A stretch of DNA of 64,000 bases from Magnetospirillum sp. (GCA_027532905.1 JAPZUA010000001.1:211565-275564), one strand, 5' to 3'. Counted from the first letter of the stretch, positions 51,819 to 61,064 are shown. Notes: generated from the letters alone by a model not told the origin. Made by a program: numbers and translations.

Positions 51819-52610
51819 ATGGCGCGCTTCTTCCTCGTGCTTGGACGGTTCTGGGCGTTGCTCGTGATCGTGTTTTTGCTCGCCCCGATCTTCGTGACAG
51901 TCGCGGTATCGTTCTCGCCGTCGGCCGTGTTCGATTTTCCGGTCGATCGCCTGTCGACGCGCTGGTACGAGCGGCTGTCGCGCCAGTCGAGTTTCTGGGA
52001 GGCGTTGGGCACGTCCGCCTGGATCGCGTCGGTCTCAACTCTGCTTGCGGTCGCTTTGGCAACCCCGGCCGCGATCGCGATCGCAACGCGCGCGATCCCG
52101 GGAGCCCGCACGCTTGCCGGGCTCCTCACCTCGCCTTTGATGATGCCGGGGCTCGTCGTCGGGATCGCGTTTTTGCAGGCGTTCCGCGCGGTGGGCCTCC
52201 GCGATGCACAGACGTGCCTCGTGATCGCGCACGTGATCATCACGCTGCCCTATATCGTGCGCACGCTTCTGGCCTCTCTGCATCTGTTCGATTTCTCGCT
52301 GATCGACGCCGCCCGCACGCTCGGCTCCACGTGGCCCGGGGCCGTGGCCAAGGTTCTGCTGCCGGCCCTGTTTCCCGCCGTCGTCACAGGAAGTGCGTTC
52401 GCCTTTCTCGCCTCGTTCGACAACTACTCAATCTCGCTGTTTCTCGTGGATGTCACGGCGCGCACCTTGCCGATCCAGGTTTTGAACTATCTCGAAACGG
52501 GCGCTGACCCGACGATCGCCGCCATCTCGACGATCCTTCTTTGCTTCACCGTGCTCGCACTGCTGCTCGCCGACCGCATCGTCGGCGTGCGGCGGTTGGA
52601 TCTCGGCTGA
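51819..52610 (+). CDS. ABC transporter permease, PotC-like
   Basis: A 263-residue permease. It begins directly after the TAG of the first permease. Features are VAVSFSPSAVFDFPVDRLSTRWYE and the EAA loop IDAARTLGSTWPGAVAKVLLP. It is paralogous to the permease at 59128. Its TGA overlaps the ATG of the amidohydrolase (TGATG). Confidence 0.92.
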   Translation: MARFFLVLGRFWALLVIVFLLAPIFVTVAVSFSPSAVFDFPVDRLSTRWYERLSRQSSFWEALGTSAWIASVSTLLAVALATPAAIAIATRAIPGARTLAGLLTSPLMMPGLVVGIAFLQAFRAVGLRDAQTCLVIAHVIITLPYIVRTLLASLHLFDFSLIDAARTLGSTWPGAVAKVLLPALFPAVVTGSAFAFLASFDNYSISLFLVDVTARTLPIQVLNYLETGADPTIAAISTILLCFTVLALLLADRIVGVRRLDLG

Positions 52611-54154
52611 TGCCGGACGTAAACGCACCGATGCGCCTTTCGCCCGATGCGGTGTTGCTGCCGGGGCAAGCCCACGCCGCGACCGGCCTCGATGTCGTCG
52701 TCCGCGCCGGACGCATCGAGGCCATCCTGCCGCGCGGGCAAGGCGATGTGCCAAGCGTGGCCCTGCCGGGCCAGCTTCTGATGCCGGGTGCGGTCAATGC
52801 GCACCAGCATGGGCGCGGTGTGACGAACCTGCAGTACGGCTTTCGCGACGAACGGCTCGAGACGTCGCTGCATGCGCGCATGGGCCACGGAAAGCTCGAT
52901 CCCTATTGGGCGACGATGCTTGCGGCAAGGCGCATGATCGCAAGCGGCATCACGGGCTGCGTGCAAGGCAATGTCCCTTACGGAACCGGCGATTTCGTCG
53001 GCGAGACCGCGAAGATTTTGTCCGCCTACGCGGACTCGGGCTTACGAGCCCTCGTCTGCCTCGGCGCACTCGACCGCGCGCATATCGTCTACCCGCATCT
53101 CGACGAAGCGGCGTTTCTCGCAAGCCTGCCGGCCGACCTTGCGGCGGCAATGCAAGCACGCCGCAAGCCCCCTTACGCGCCCGATGCTGCGGCGACGATT
53201 GCAGCAATGTCGGCGCTGCTTGGCGATTGGGGCAACCATCCGCGTCTTTCGCTGGGCTACGGCCCGGCGGGCCCGCAATGGCTCTCCGACGAAGCTTTTG
53301 CCGCCCTTGCGTCCGACGCTCGCAAGCGCGGCTTGATGTTGCACTACCACTGCCTCGAATCCTGGACACAGCGCGCGGCCTGCGACCGGCTCTATCCCGA
53401 AGGCTGCCTGGAACGCATGCACCGCCTCGGCGCCCTGCACGACCGCGTCTCGATCGCGCACGGCGTGTGGCTCGACGACCACGACATTGATGTCGCCGCG
53501 CAAGCGGATGCCGCACTCGTGCGCTGCGCAGGCTCTAATCTCAATCTCGCCGTCGGCATCGCGCCGACGACACGCTATGCGGCGGCAGGCTTGCGCGTCG
53601 CGATCGGCACCGACGGCCGCACGATCGACGATTCGGAAGACATATGGCGCGAAGCGCGCCTTGTCGCGGCCCTCGCCAACGGCGATTCATGGTCCGATCC
53701 CGAACCGATCGATGCGGCCGCCCTTTTGAAGATGCTGACCGTGAACGGTGCGCGTGCGGCCGGCTTTGCCGACGTTGGCGAGATTCGCGCGGGCTGGCAT
53801 GCCGACATGATCGCGGTCGATCTTCCCCTTCTGTCCGGCACCTATGTCGATTCCGATCTTCCAATCCTCGATCTGCTCGCGAAACGCATGACCGCCGAAT
53901 GCGTGCGTATGACCATGGTGGGTGGGCGTATCCTCTATCGAGACGGAATTTTTGCCGACCCCAAACTCGCGCGCGCCGACAGCGAAGCCGCTGTGCAGGC
54001 GCGGCGTGCGAAAGCGACGACCGATCCGGCGGGACGCAGCCTTTCGGCGCGCCTGCGCCCGCATCTCGAATCCCACTACCGAAGCTGGGTCCCAACTTCG
54101 CCGACGCGCCACGCCGCCGATGCACGAGCGCACGTGCCAGTCAGCGGGCTTTAG
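52610..54154 (+). CDS. Amidohydrolase, TRZ/ATZ-like subgroup
   Basis: A 514-residue metal-dependent hydrolase. Ligands are visible as VNAHQHGRG, LHYHCLESW, IAHGVWLDD and AIGTDGRTIDDSED. It sits between two importer/oxygenase sets and starts inside the stop of a permease, so translation is coupled. Deamination or hydrolysis of a ring amine is the likely chemistry; substrate unknown. It is the last of five amidohydrolases of this superfamily in the window, counting the partial one at the left edge. Confidence 0.85.
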   Translation: MPDVNAPMRLSPDAVLLPGQAHAATGLDVVVRAGRIEAILPRGQGDVPSVALPGQLLMPGAVNAHQHGRGVTNLQYGFRDERLETSLHARMGHGKLDPYWATMLAARRMIASGITGCVQGNVPYGTGDFVGETAKILSAYADSGLRALVCLGALDRAHIVYPHLDEAAFLASLPADLAAAMQARRKPPYAPDAAATIAAMSALLGDWGNHPRLSLGYGPAGPQWLSDEAFAALASDARKRGLMLHYHCLESWTQRAACDRLYPEGCLERMHRLGALHDRVSIAHGVWLDDHDIDVAAQADAALVRCAGSNLNLAVGIAPTTRYAAAGLRVAIGTDGRTIDDSEDIWREARLVAALANGDSWSDPEPIDAAALLKMLTVNGARAAGFADVGEIRAGWHADMIAVDLPLLSGTYVDSDLPILDLLAKRMTAECVRMTMVGGRILYRDGIFADPKLARADSEAAVQARRAKATTDPAGRSLSARLRPHLESHYRSWVPTSPTRHAADARAHVPVSGL

Positions 54155-54165
54155 GGGGCAACCGA

Positions 54166-55182
54166 ATGCAGATTCCGAAAATCGACATTTCCGCGTTCGT
54201 TGCGAACGACAAAGCAGCCAAACCGCAAATCGCCCAAGCGGTGGCCGCCGCCTGCCGCACAAACGGCTTTTTCCTGATCGAAAAACACGGTCTGCCGGCC
54301 GATCTTCTGCCGACGGCCTTCGCGACGGCGCGCGCATTTTTCGAGCTTCCCGTCGAAGAGAAAGCGAAATGCGCGCCGCCGTCGCGCGAAGTGTTCCGCG
54401 GCTATTTCGGCCGCGAGATGCGCCGCACGGCGGCCTATCGCGAGAAGGTTGAACATGGCGATCTCAAGGAAGAGTTCCTTGTGGGCACGCCAACACCGCG
54501 CCCGCCCGTTCGCCTGCGCATGCCCTGGCCCGAAGAAGACCCCGAAACCATCGACTGGATCGAGGCCGACAATATCTGGCCCGCCGAACCGGCTGCATTC
54601 CGGCCCGTGTTCGAGCGCTTCTACGCCGAGATGGACAAGCTCGCTGCCATCATCTGCCGCATCTTCGCGATGTCGCTGGGGCTGCCCGAGACGTACTTCG
54701 ACGACAAAACGGACCGGCACGGTGCGACGGCGAATTGGGGCTACTACCCGCCGCAGGAAACGTCGCCGAAACCGGGCCAGATCCGCCAAGGTGCGCACAC
54801 GGATATCGGCGGCTTCACGATCCTTGCCGCCGACCGCGCGCCGGGCGGCTTGCAGGTCCAGGATCCGGACGGCGGCTGGCACGACGTGCTGATCCCCGAC
54901 GGCGCACTTGCCATCAATCTCGGCGACCTGCTTGAACGATGGACCAACCGCCGCTGGAAAGCCACGATGCATCGCGTCGTCAATCCGCCCGAAGCGCTTC
55001 GAAACACGGCGCGACAATCGATGGGCTTTTTCTTCAAGCCCAACGCGGATGCCGCGATCGCGTGCCTTCCGACATGCCGCGACGCGGCAACACCGGCCGA
55101 ATTCCCCGAAATTCTGGCAGGCGAACACATGCTCTACCGCATGCTCGCCTCGCGCCGAAACATGAGGAAGGCAACCGCATGA
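54166..55182 (+). CDS. Isopenicillin N synthase-family Fe(II)/2-oxoglutarate dioxygenase
   Basis: A 338-residue oxygenase. DIOX_N is marked by NGFFLIEKHGLPA. Iron ligands are H211 and D213 (GAHTDIGGFTIL) and the distal His in TMHRVVNPP. The clamp is TARQSMGFF. The site TTAGGGGG precedes the ATG. It overlaps the TauD-type gene by 4 bp, so two different oxygenases are made from one coupled unit. Confidence 0.9.
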   Translation: MQIPKIDISAFVANDKAAKPQIAQAVAAACRTNGFFLIEKHGLPADLLPTAFATARAFFELPVEEKAKCAPPSREVFRGYFGREMRRTAAYREKVEHGDLKEEFLVGTPTPRPPVRLRMPWPEEDPETIDWIEADNIWPAEPAAFRPVFERFYAEMDKLAAIICRIFAMSLGLPETYFDDKTDRHGATANWGYYPPQETSPKPGQIRQGAHTDIGGFTILAADRAPGGLQVQDPDGGWHDVLIPDGALAINLGDLLERWTNRRWKATMHRVVNPPEALRNTARQSMGFFFKPNADAAIACLPTCRDAATPAEFPEILAGEHMLYRMLASRRNMRKATA

Positions 55183-56051
55183 CACACGCACAAACCCTCG
55201 CGAAAACCACAGCCGACGCTGGGGCCGGCCTTCGCGTCGAAACGGTCGTCGACGGGTTCGTTGCACGCATCCGCGGCATCGACATCACGGCGATGGATGA
55301 CACGATTTTCGCCGCGATCTACCGGAAGTTCCTCGACACACCGGTGCTGGTGTTTCCCGACCAGCCGAAGGATGCAGCGGCGTTTTTCGCGTTCACGAAT
55401 CGCTTCGGCCAAGTGGTCGAGCATGTACTAAACCAGTTCCACCATCCGAGCGTTTGGGGCGTGTCCTTCATCACCAATGTGCGCCCCGACGGCGCACCCG
55501 ATCCCGTCGGCTACAAACGATCGCGCGAATGGCATACCGACCGCAGCTACGACACGAGCCCCGGCAAGACGACGGCGCTGCTGGCGCTTGAAATGCCGGA
55601 GATCGGCGGCAAGACCGATTTTGCGGACATGTATGCTGCCTATGCGGCCCTGCCCGACGATCTGCGCGTCGCACTCGCCGGCAAGGTCGGCATCTTCCGC
55701 TGGAGCGGGCGCAAGGCCGAGGGCTCGGTCAATCTCACGCCGGACCAATCGGCACGGCTCGTCGATGCGACGCATCCGATCCTGCAACTGCATCCCGAAA
55801 GTGGCCGCCCGACGGTCTATGTTGATCCCGGCAATCTGATCGGCATCGTCGGCATGACGCAGGCCGAGAGCGAGCCGATCCTGCAGCGTCTGTTCGCGCA
55901 TTGTCTGCAGCCCGCTTTCCACTATGCCCACAAATGGACAGTGGGCGAACTCGTGATCTGGGACAATCGCTGCTCGATGCATCGTGCCGCCGGCGGCTAC
56001 GCGCCGACCGAACGGCGCGTTCTCATTCGAACCCAGACCCAGAGCCGGTGA
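55179..56051 (+). CDS. TauD/TfdA-family 2-oxoglutarate dioxygenase
   Basis: A 290-residue oxygenase. The HxD pair is H119 and D121 (EWHTDRSYDTSPGKTT), with the distal His in NRCSMHRAAGGY and the Arg in VLIRTQT. It is paralogous to 45688-46521. The ATG overlaps the preceding dioxygenase and its stop overlaps the GTG of the ATPase gene. Confidence 0.9.
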   Translation: MTHAQTLAKTTADAGAGLRVETVVDGFVARIRGIDITAMDDTIFAAIYRKFLDTPVLVFPDQPKDAAAFFAFTNRFGQVVEHVLNQFHHPSVWGVSFITNVRPDGAPDPVGYKRSREWHTDRSYDTSPGKTTALLALEMPEIGGKTDFADMYAAYAALPDDLRVALAGKVGIFRWSGRKAEGSVNLTPDQSARLVDATHPILQLHPESGRPTVYVDPGNLIGIVGMTQAESEPILQRLFAHCLQPAFHYAHKWTVGELVIWDNRCSMHRAAGGYAPTERRVLIRTQTQSR

Positions 56052-57202
56052 ACGGCAGTTCGAAACCGCACCTGCACCTGGCGGCCGTGGGCCAGCGCAA
56101 GCCTGCGGACGCGCCGGAGCCGCTTGCCTATCTCGAGATCGGCGGCGTCGCCAAAAGCTTTCGCAACGTGAAGGTCCTCGACGATCTCGACATCTCGATC
56201 CGCCGCGGCGAGATCGTTTCGCTACTAGGGCCTTCGGGGTGTGGCAAGACGACGCTGCTGCGCGCGATCGCCGGGCTAATCGACATCGACAAAGGCCGCA
56301 TCCGCGTCGGCGGCGTCGACATTACGGACCTTCCCACGCATCGGCGCGAAGTCGGCGTTGTGTTCCAGAACTATGCGCTGTTCCCGCATCTCGATGTACG
56401 CGGAAACATCGGCGTCGGCCTGCGCGCCAAGGGCCTCGGAAAGGCTGCGATCGCGGCGCGCGTCGAGGAGATGCTGAAGCTCACGCGGCTCGAAGCCTTG
56501 GCGAACCGATCGGTCGGCGCATTGTCGGGCGGGCAGCAGCAGCGCGTGGCCGTCGCGCGCGCCCTTGCCGTCTCGCCGCGACTTCTGCTGCTCGACGAGC
56601 CCTTCAGTGCTCTCGACCGCAAGCTGCGCGAAACCATGCAAGTGGAGCTGCGCGGGCTGCTTTCGACACACGGCATCACCGCGATTTTCGTCACGCACGA
56701 CCAAGAAGAAGCCATGGTCGTCTCCGACCGCATCGCCGTCATGCGCGAGGGGCGCATTGAGCAGTTCGCAGACGTCGCCTCCCTCTACAACGCGCCTGCA
56801 ACACGCTTCGTTTACGAATTTGTGGGTCTATCGACGGTCATTGCCGGAACGGTGCGCACGCAGATCGACGGGATCTGCGACGTGCACACACGCCTCGGTC
56901 CGATCCGCGTGCCTGGCAGCTTCATGCGCGGCGCTTCAGTCGTCGTTTGCCTGCGGCCCGAAGCGATTTCGCTGCGCCAATCCACAATGCACGGCGCGCC
57001 GATAAAGATCAGCTGCCCGGTCCGCCATGTGTCGTTTTTTGGCTCGCGCGGTCTCGTCTATGGCGACGTGCCGGAGCCGGAGCGTTTCGTCGTCGAACTT
57101 GACGCGCAGGATCTTGCGGCCATCCGACCCGGCGAAAGCGTCGATTTTTTCTGCGACCCGTCCGCCGCCCGCCTCTTTCCAGCCGAAACGGCGTCCGTTT
57201 GA
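56048..57202 (+). CDS. ABC transporter ATP-binding protein, PotA-like
   Basis: A 384-residue ATPase with GPSGCGKTT, VFQNYALFPHL, LSGGQQQRVAVARAL, LLLDEPFSALD and THDQEEAM, followed by a TOBE domain. The N-terminal 25 residues before the first strand are an unusual extension (NGSSKPHLHLAAVGQRK); an alternative later start cannot be excluded. It probably serves the permeases at 58265-59925. The GTG overlaps the TauD stop. Confidence 0.94.
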   Translation: MNGSSKPHLHLAAVGQRKPADAPEPLAYLEIGGVAKSFRNVKVLDDLDISIRRGEIVSLLGPSGCGKTTLLRAIAGLIDIDKGRIRVGGVDITDLPTHRREVGVVFQNYALFPHLDVRGNIGVGLRAKGLGKAAIAARVEEMLKLTRLEALANRSVGALSGGQQQRVAVARALAVSPRLLLLDEPFSALDRKLRETMQVELRGLLSTHGITAIFVTHDQEEAMVVSDRIAVMREGRIEQFADVASLYNAPATRFVYEFVGLSTVIAGTVRTQIDGICDVHTRLGPIRVPGSFMRGASVVVCLRPEAISLRQSTMHGAPIKISCPVRHVSFFGSRGLVYGDVPEPERFVVELDAQDLAAIRPGESVDFFCDPSAARLFPAETASV

Positions 57203-57242
57203 GCGCTGTTCCTTTCCCTTTGCGACCGAAAAGGAGTTCACC

Positions 57243-58268
57243 ATGAAACGTCGTCGATTTCTCGGCACCGGTATTGCCGGCGGCCTGCTGCTCTCGGCCC
57301 CGACATTGGTGCGCGCGCAGACCCGCCAGATCCTGATCGCAGGGCCGTCCGCGCAAGCGAAAATGTTCGAGACCGACGTTCAGCCCATCGTCGAAAAGCG
57401 CGTGGGCGTGAAGATCGTTTTCGACGGCTCGATCTCGGTCAAACACCTCCAGGTGCTCGAGGCTGAACGCAGTGCGCCGACCTATTCGCTCGCCTGGATG
57501 CCTGACACGGACATGATCACCGCCGTCGAGAAGAACCTTCTCGAACCGCTCGATACGGCGAAGATCCCGAACCTTTCGAAGCTGCTGCCCGGCGCCTTCG
57601 ATCCGCGCAATCCCTGGGTCCAGATGAAAGTCGCGCGCTTCTCGGTCGGCATCAACACCGATCGCGTCAAGCCCACACTCGCCGCTTGGGCCGATCTCTG
57701 GGGCCCGTTCTACAAGAACAAAGTTTTGGTCCCCGCCTTCCAATTGACGCAAGGGCCGATGATGCTGGCGATGGCGGCCCACCTCGAAACCGGGAAGCCT
57801 TTGGCGCAAGCGCAGTACGACGTCGATGCCGGATACAAGCGACTGCGCACGCTCAAACCCTCGATCTTAAACGTCTTCTCTGCGTCGCCCCAGGCGATCA
57901 CGCTACTCGAACAGGGCGAAGCCTATGCGGTGGTCGGTCTCTTCTCGTCGGTCCTCTATCCCCGGATGCGTGCAGGCGTGCCGATCGACCTGCCGATGCC
58001 GCGCGAGGGTGCATTCGGCAGCCCAAACTGCCTTGCGCGGATCGCCAAAGGCCCCAACGCCGAGCTTGCAAATGCCGTCATCGACGCGATGCTCGATGTC
58101 GACGTTCAGAAGATCATGATGGAGCGCACGTTCGACTCGCCTGTACGCGCCGAAGCGGGTCTCGTTCCCGGCGTGATCGGTTCGGACAAGCTCTTCGCGC
58201 TCGACGCTGCCTTCTGGGGCAAAGAGCGCGCGAAGATAGCCCCCGGCTACGCGGCGGCACTCGCTTGA
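57243..58268 (+). CDS. ABC transporter substrate-binding protein, Tat-type
   Basis: A 341-residue periplasmic protein with a twin-arginine signal (MKRRRFLGTGIAGG, cleavage at VRAQ). The body (QILIAGPSAQAKMFETDVQP, KIVFDGSISVKHL, MAAHLETGKPLAQAQYD) is a paralogue of 49936. AAGGAG precedes the ATG. Its stop overlaps the TTG of the first permease. Confidence 0.92.
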   Translation: MKRRRFLGTGIAGGLLLSAPTLVRAQTRQILIAGPSAQAKMFETDVQPIVEKRVGVKIVFDGSISVKHLQVLEAERSAPTYSLAWMPDTDMITAVEKNLLEPLDTAKIPNLSKLLPGAFDPRNPWVQMKVARFSVGINTDRVKPTLAAWADLWGPFYKNKVLVPAFQLTQGPMMLAMAAHLETGKPLAQAQYDVDAGYKRLRTLKPSILNVFSASPQAITLLEQGEAYAVVGLFSSVLYPRMRAGVPIDLPMPREGAFGSPNCLARIAKGPNAELANAVIDAMLDVDVQKIMMERTFDSPVRAEAGLVPGVIGSDKLFALDAAFWGKERAKIAPGYAAALA

Positions 58269-59131
58269 GCACGAGCATCGCTGCACCAAGCGCCGACCGG
58301 ATGCGCGCCAGCACGACGCTCGCCGCGTCGCTGCTGGCGGTACCGCCGGTCGCATTTCTTGTTGCGGCTTTCGCAGTACCGATGGCGATCGTCTTTCTGC
58401 TCGCAGTGCGCGGGCCGGAAGGCTTCACGCTGCAGCATCTCGTCGCGTTCTTCGCGACACCCGCCGGGCGCACGATGGCCGCAAACACGGTCGCCTATGG
58501 GATCGGTACGGGCATCATCTGCTGCATACTGGGCTTTCCGCTCGGCTATGTGATTTCACGCGCCGGCCCACGCGGCCAAGTCGTTCTGATCGTGCTGACG
58601 TTTCTTCCGCTCTGCACGAGCGTGATCATCAAGGGCTTTGCGATCACGCTGCTTCTGAAGTCGAACGGCATCGTCAATTCAACTCTGATGGCACTCGGCA
58701 TCGTCGATGCGCCTGTCCGGCTCATTTTCACCGAGGTCGCCCTTTTTGTGGGCTCGGTTAACGTGTTTCTCCCCTTCGCGGTCCTTCCGGTCTACGCCGT
58801 CCTCGCCGAACGCGGTCGCGATCTTGAGGATGCGGCCGCCACGCTCGGATGCAGCCCAGCCTTCGCGCTGTTCCGGATCGTGCTGCCGCTCGCACGCCCG
58901 GGCTTGCTGGCGGCGTTTTCGATCGTCGCGGCACAGGCAATGTCGGCCTACGTGGTCCCCACCTTGCTGATCGGCGACCGCTTCCGCGTTCTCTCGCGCG
59001 GTGCCTACGACGCCTACATCCTGCACGATCCAGTTGGCGCCTCGGTCGCGGCCCTTGTGCTGCTGCTCACGGCACTCGGGATCGTTGCACTTGCCAACCG
59101 GATCGGCGGCACGAAGCGAGCCGTCCCATGA
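58265..59131 (+). CDS. ABC transporter permease, PotB-like
   Basis: A 288-residue permease with about six helices. The EAA loop is LEDAAATLGCSPAFALFRIVLP. I call the TTG at 58265, which overlaps the binding-protein stop (TTGA); an ATG at 58301 would remove 12 residues ahead of the first helix and is also possible. It overlaps the second permease by 4 bp. Confidence 0.88.
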   Translation: MSTSIAAPSADRMRASTTLAASLLAVPPVAFLVAAFAVPMAIVFLLAVRGPEGFTLQHLVAFFATPAGRTMAANTVAYGIGTGIICCILGFPLGYVISRAGPRGQVVLIVLTFLPLCTSVIIKGFAITLLLKSNGIVNSTLMALGIVDAPVRLIFTEVALFVGSVNVFLPFAVLPVYAVLAERGRDLEDAAATLGCSPAFALFRIVLPLARPGLLAAFSIVAAQAMSAYVVPTLLIGDRFRVLSRGAYDAYILHDPVGASVAALVLLLTALGIVALANRIGGTKRAVP

Positions 59132-59925
59132 AGCACTTCAATCCCGTAAAAGCGATGCTCGGTTTGGCGGCGGCACTGGCACTCGCCTTTCTGCTGGTAC
59201 CGCTGCTGCTCGTCGTGGCCGTGTCGTTCTCGCCAAGCGTGATCTTCGATCTGCCGTCGCGCGGACTGTCGCTGCGCTGGTACGAGGCGGTCGGCTCGCT
59301 CACGTCGTTCTGGCGCGCGCTTCGCGTGTCGATCGAGATCGCCGCCGTCGCGACAGCAGCCGCCGTTATCCTCGGAACCATGGCCGCCTTTGCCATACAT
59401 TTCGGGCGCTTTCGCGGGGCGGCAGCAATCCAGGCCTTCGTCATGTCGCCGCTGATGCTGCCCGGCATCGTCAAGGGCATCGCGTTGCTGCAGGCGTCGC
59501 GCATGTTCGGGCTCTCGGACGCGTTTTTATTGCTCGCGATCGGCCATACCGTCTTGGCGATCCCGCTTGTGGCGCGCACATTGCTCGCAAGCCTTGCGAG
59601 CTTCGACCCGTCGATCATCGACGCGGCCCGCACGCTTGGCTATTCCTACTCATCGGCGCTTGCGCGGATCGTCGTGCCGAACTTGCTGCCCGGAATCTTC
59701 ACGGGCGGCGTCTTTGCGTTTCTTGCATCGTTCGACAATTACTCGGTTTCCCTATTTGTTGCCAGCGTGCGTGCAAGACCGCTGCCGATCCAGATGATCC
59801 AGTATCTCGAAGAAGGTGCCGACCCGACCGTCGCTGCCATCTGCACGATCCTGATCGTTGTCACGGCGATCTTGCTGCTGCTGGCCGACCGCGCCGTCGG
59901 GCTGCGGCGCATCGCAGCGGGCTGA
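59128..59925 (+). CDS. ABC transporter permease, PotC-like
   Basis: A 265-residue permease with VAVSFSPSVIFDLPSRGLSLRWYE after helix 1 and the EAA loop IDAARTLGYSYSSALARIVVP. It is the duplicate of 51819-52610. The deaminase gene follows 28 bp later. Confidence 0.92.
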   Translation: MKHFNPVKAMLGLAAALALAFLLVPLLLVVAVSFSPSVIFDLPSRGLSLRWYEAVGSLTSFWRALRVSIEIAAVATAAAVILGTMAAFAIHFGRFRGAAAIQAFVMSPLMLPGIVKGIALLQASRMFGLSDAFLLLAIGHTVLAIPLVARTLLASLASFDPSIIDAARTLGYSYSSALARIVVPNLLPGIFTGGVFAFLASFDNYSVSLFVASVRARPLPIQMIQYLEEGADPTVAAICTILIVVTAILLLLADRAVGLRRIAAG

Positions 59926-59953
59926 ATGTTCTTCCAGCGAAAGGCAGAGTCCC

Positions 59954-60448
59954 ATGTACGACGAAAAATTCATGCGCCGCGCCATCGAAATCTCGAGAAC
60001 GGCGATCGATATCCCGGGTGCGGAACCGTTCGGCGCCGTCGTGGTGCGCGACGGCATCGTCATCGGCGAAGGCCTCAATCGCGCGGCCGCTTTGATGGAT
60101 CCCACCTCGCATGGCGAGGTCGAAGCGATCCGCGATGCGTGCCGGAAGCTCGGCACGCGCGATCTCTCCGCGTGCGAGCTTTACACCTCGTGCGAGCCCT
60201 GCACGCTTTGCGTGGCGACGATGCATATCGTCGGCATCTCGGCCCTCTACTACGCGGTTTCGCTGTCGCAGTCTTGGAACGCGCTCAAGCATCTGGGCCA
60301 GCATGTCCGGCGCTACACGATCAGTGCCGTCGATCTGCGCACGCAATGCGGATTGCCGGTCCATGAGCGCAAGATGCCGGCAAGCACGCATCTTGCAGAG
60401 GTAGCGATCCCTGCAATCGATGCTTGGGCCACGAGCCGTTCTGGCTGA
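59954..60448 (+). CDS. CMP/dCMP-type zinc deaminase (guanine/cytosine deaminase-like)
   Basis: A 164-residue deaminase. The zinc site is HGE at H53-E55 (variant of HAE) with E55 as proton shuttle, and PCxxC at C83 and C86 (SCEPCTLC). The fold and size resemble guanine deaminase and TadA-like nucleobase deaminases. It would convert an exocyclic amine on a ring to a carbonyl. It precedes allA-like and ring-opening genes by 37 bp, so deamination then ring opening is a natural order. Confidence 0.87.
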   Translation: MYDEKFMRRAIEISRTAIDIPGAEPFGAVVVRDGIVIGEGLNRAAALMDPTSHGEVEAIRDACRKLGTRDLSACELYTSCEPCTLCVATMHIVGISALYYAVSLSQSWNALKHLGQHVRRYTISAVDLRTQCGLPVHERKMPASTHLAEVAIPAIDAWATSRSG

Positions 60449-60485
60449 CAGCCCGACGCAATAGATTTCAGACCGGAGTTTACAG

Positions 60486-61064
60486 ATGAGTCAAACGACC
60501 CGCACAATTCAAATCGCCGTCGAGCCTTTTACCGCCGAGGCTTTCGCCCCTTTCGGCGTCGTGCTCGGCGAACCGCCGCGTACGGCCGAGTTCGGCGGAC
60601 CCGCGAGTGCGAGCTGGCTCATGCCGTTCGAAGCCGACAGCGGCGTGCAGTTCATGTATTCGCGTTTCAAGTACCAGCCAATGCGTTTCTCAGTCCTCGA
60701 ACGCCACTTCAACGTCACGCAAGGGTTTACACCGCTGAACGGTAGCCCGCTCATTATGGTCGTCGCCCCGCCGACCGACCGCAGCGGCGCTACCGCTGCA
60801 CCCGCACTGGAGAGCGTGCGCGCCTTCTATCTCGACGGTTCGACCGGCCTGCTCATGCACAAGGGCACATGGCATGCCCTCGACCGATTCCCGGTGTCGC
60901 CGCCGCATATCGACTGTGTTTTCATCACCGATCGCGCAACCCACCAGGAATTGATGCAAGAGAAAGCCGACGGCACCAAGCCGCAACTGACCGAGCTATA
61001 TGACTTCGAAGCCGAGCGTGGCGTGAAGTTCGAGATCGTCGGTGCCGATGCCGCGATCGTCTGA
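60486..61064 (+). CDS. allA: Ureidoglycolate lyase (AllA)-like protein
   Basis: A 192-residue cupin-fold protein of the AllA family. It has EPFTAEAFAPFGVVL at the N-terminus, FNVTQGFTPLNGSPLIMVVAP, and GLLMHKGTWHALDRFP with the conserved metal/substrate histidines. The classic reaction is cleavage of ureidoglycolate to glyoxylate and urea. CGGAG lies 7-8 nt before the ATG. Its end overlaps the next gene, the ring-opening amidohydrolase, so it may act on a ureido-acid made by that enzyme instead of ureidoglycolate (inference). Confidence 0.85.
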   Translation: MSQTTRTIQIAVEPFTAEAFAPFGVVLGEPPRTAEFGGPASASWLMPFEADSGVQFMYSRFKYQPMRFSVLERHFNVTQGFTPLNGSPLIMVVAPPTDRSGATAAPALESVRAFYLDGSTGLLMHKGTWHALDRFPVSPPHIDCVFITDRATHQELMQEKADGTKPQLTELYDFEAERGVKFEIVGADAAIV

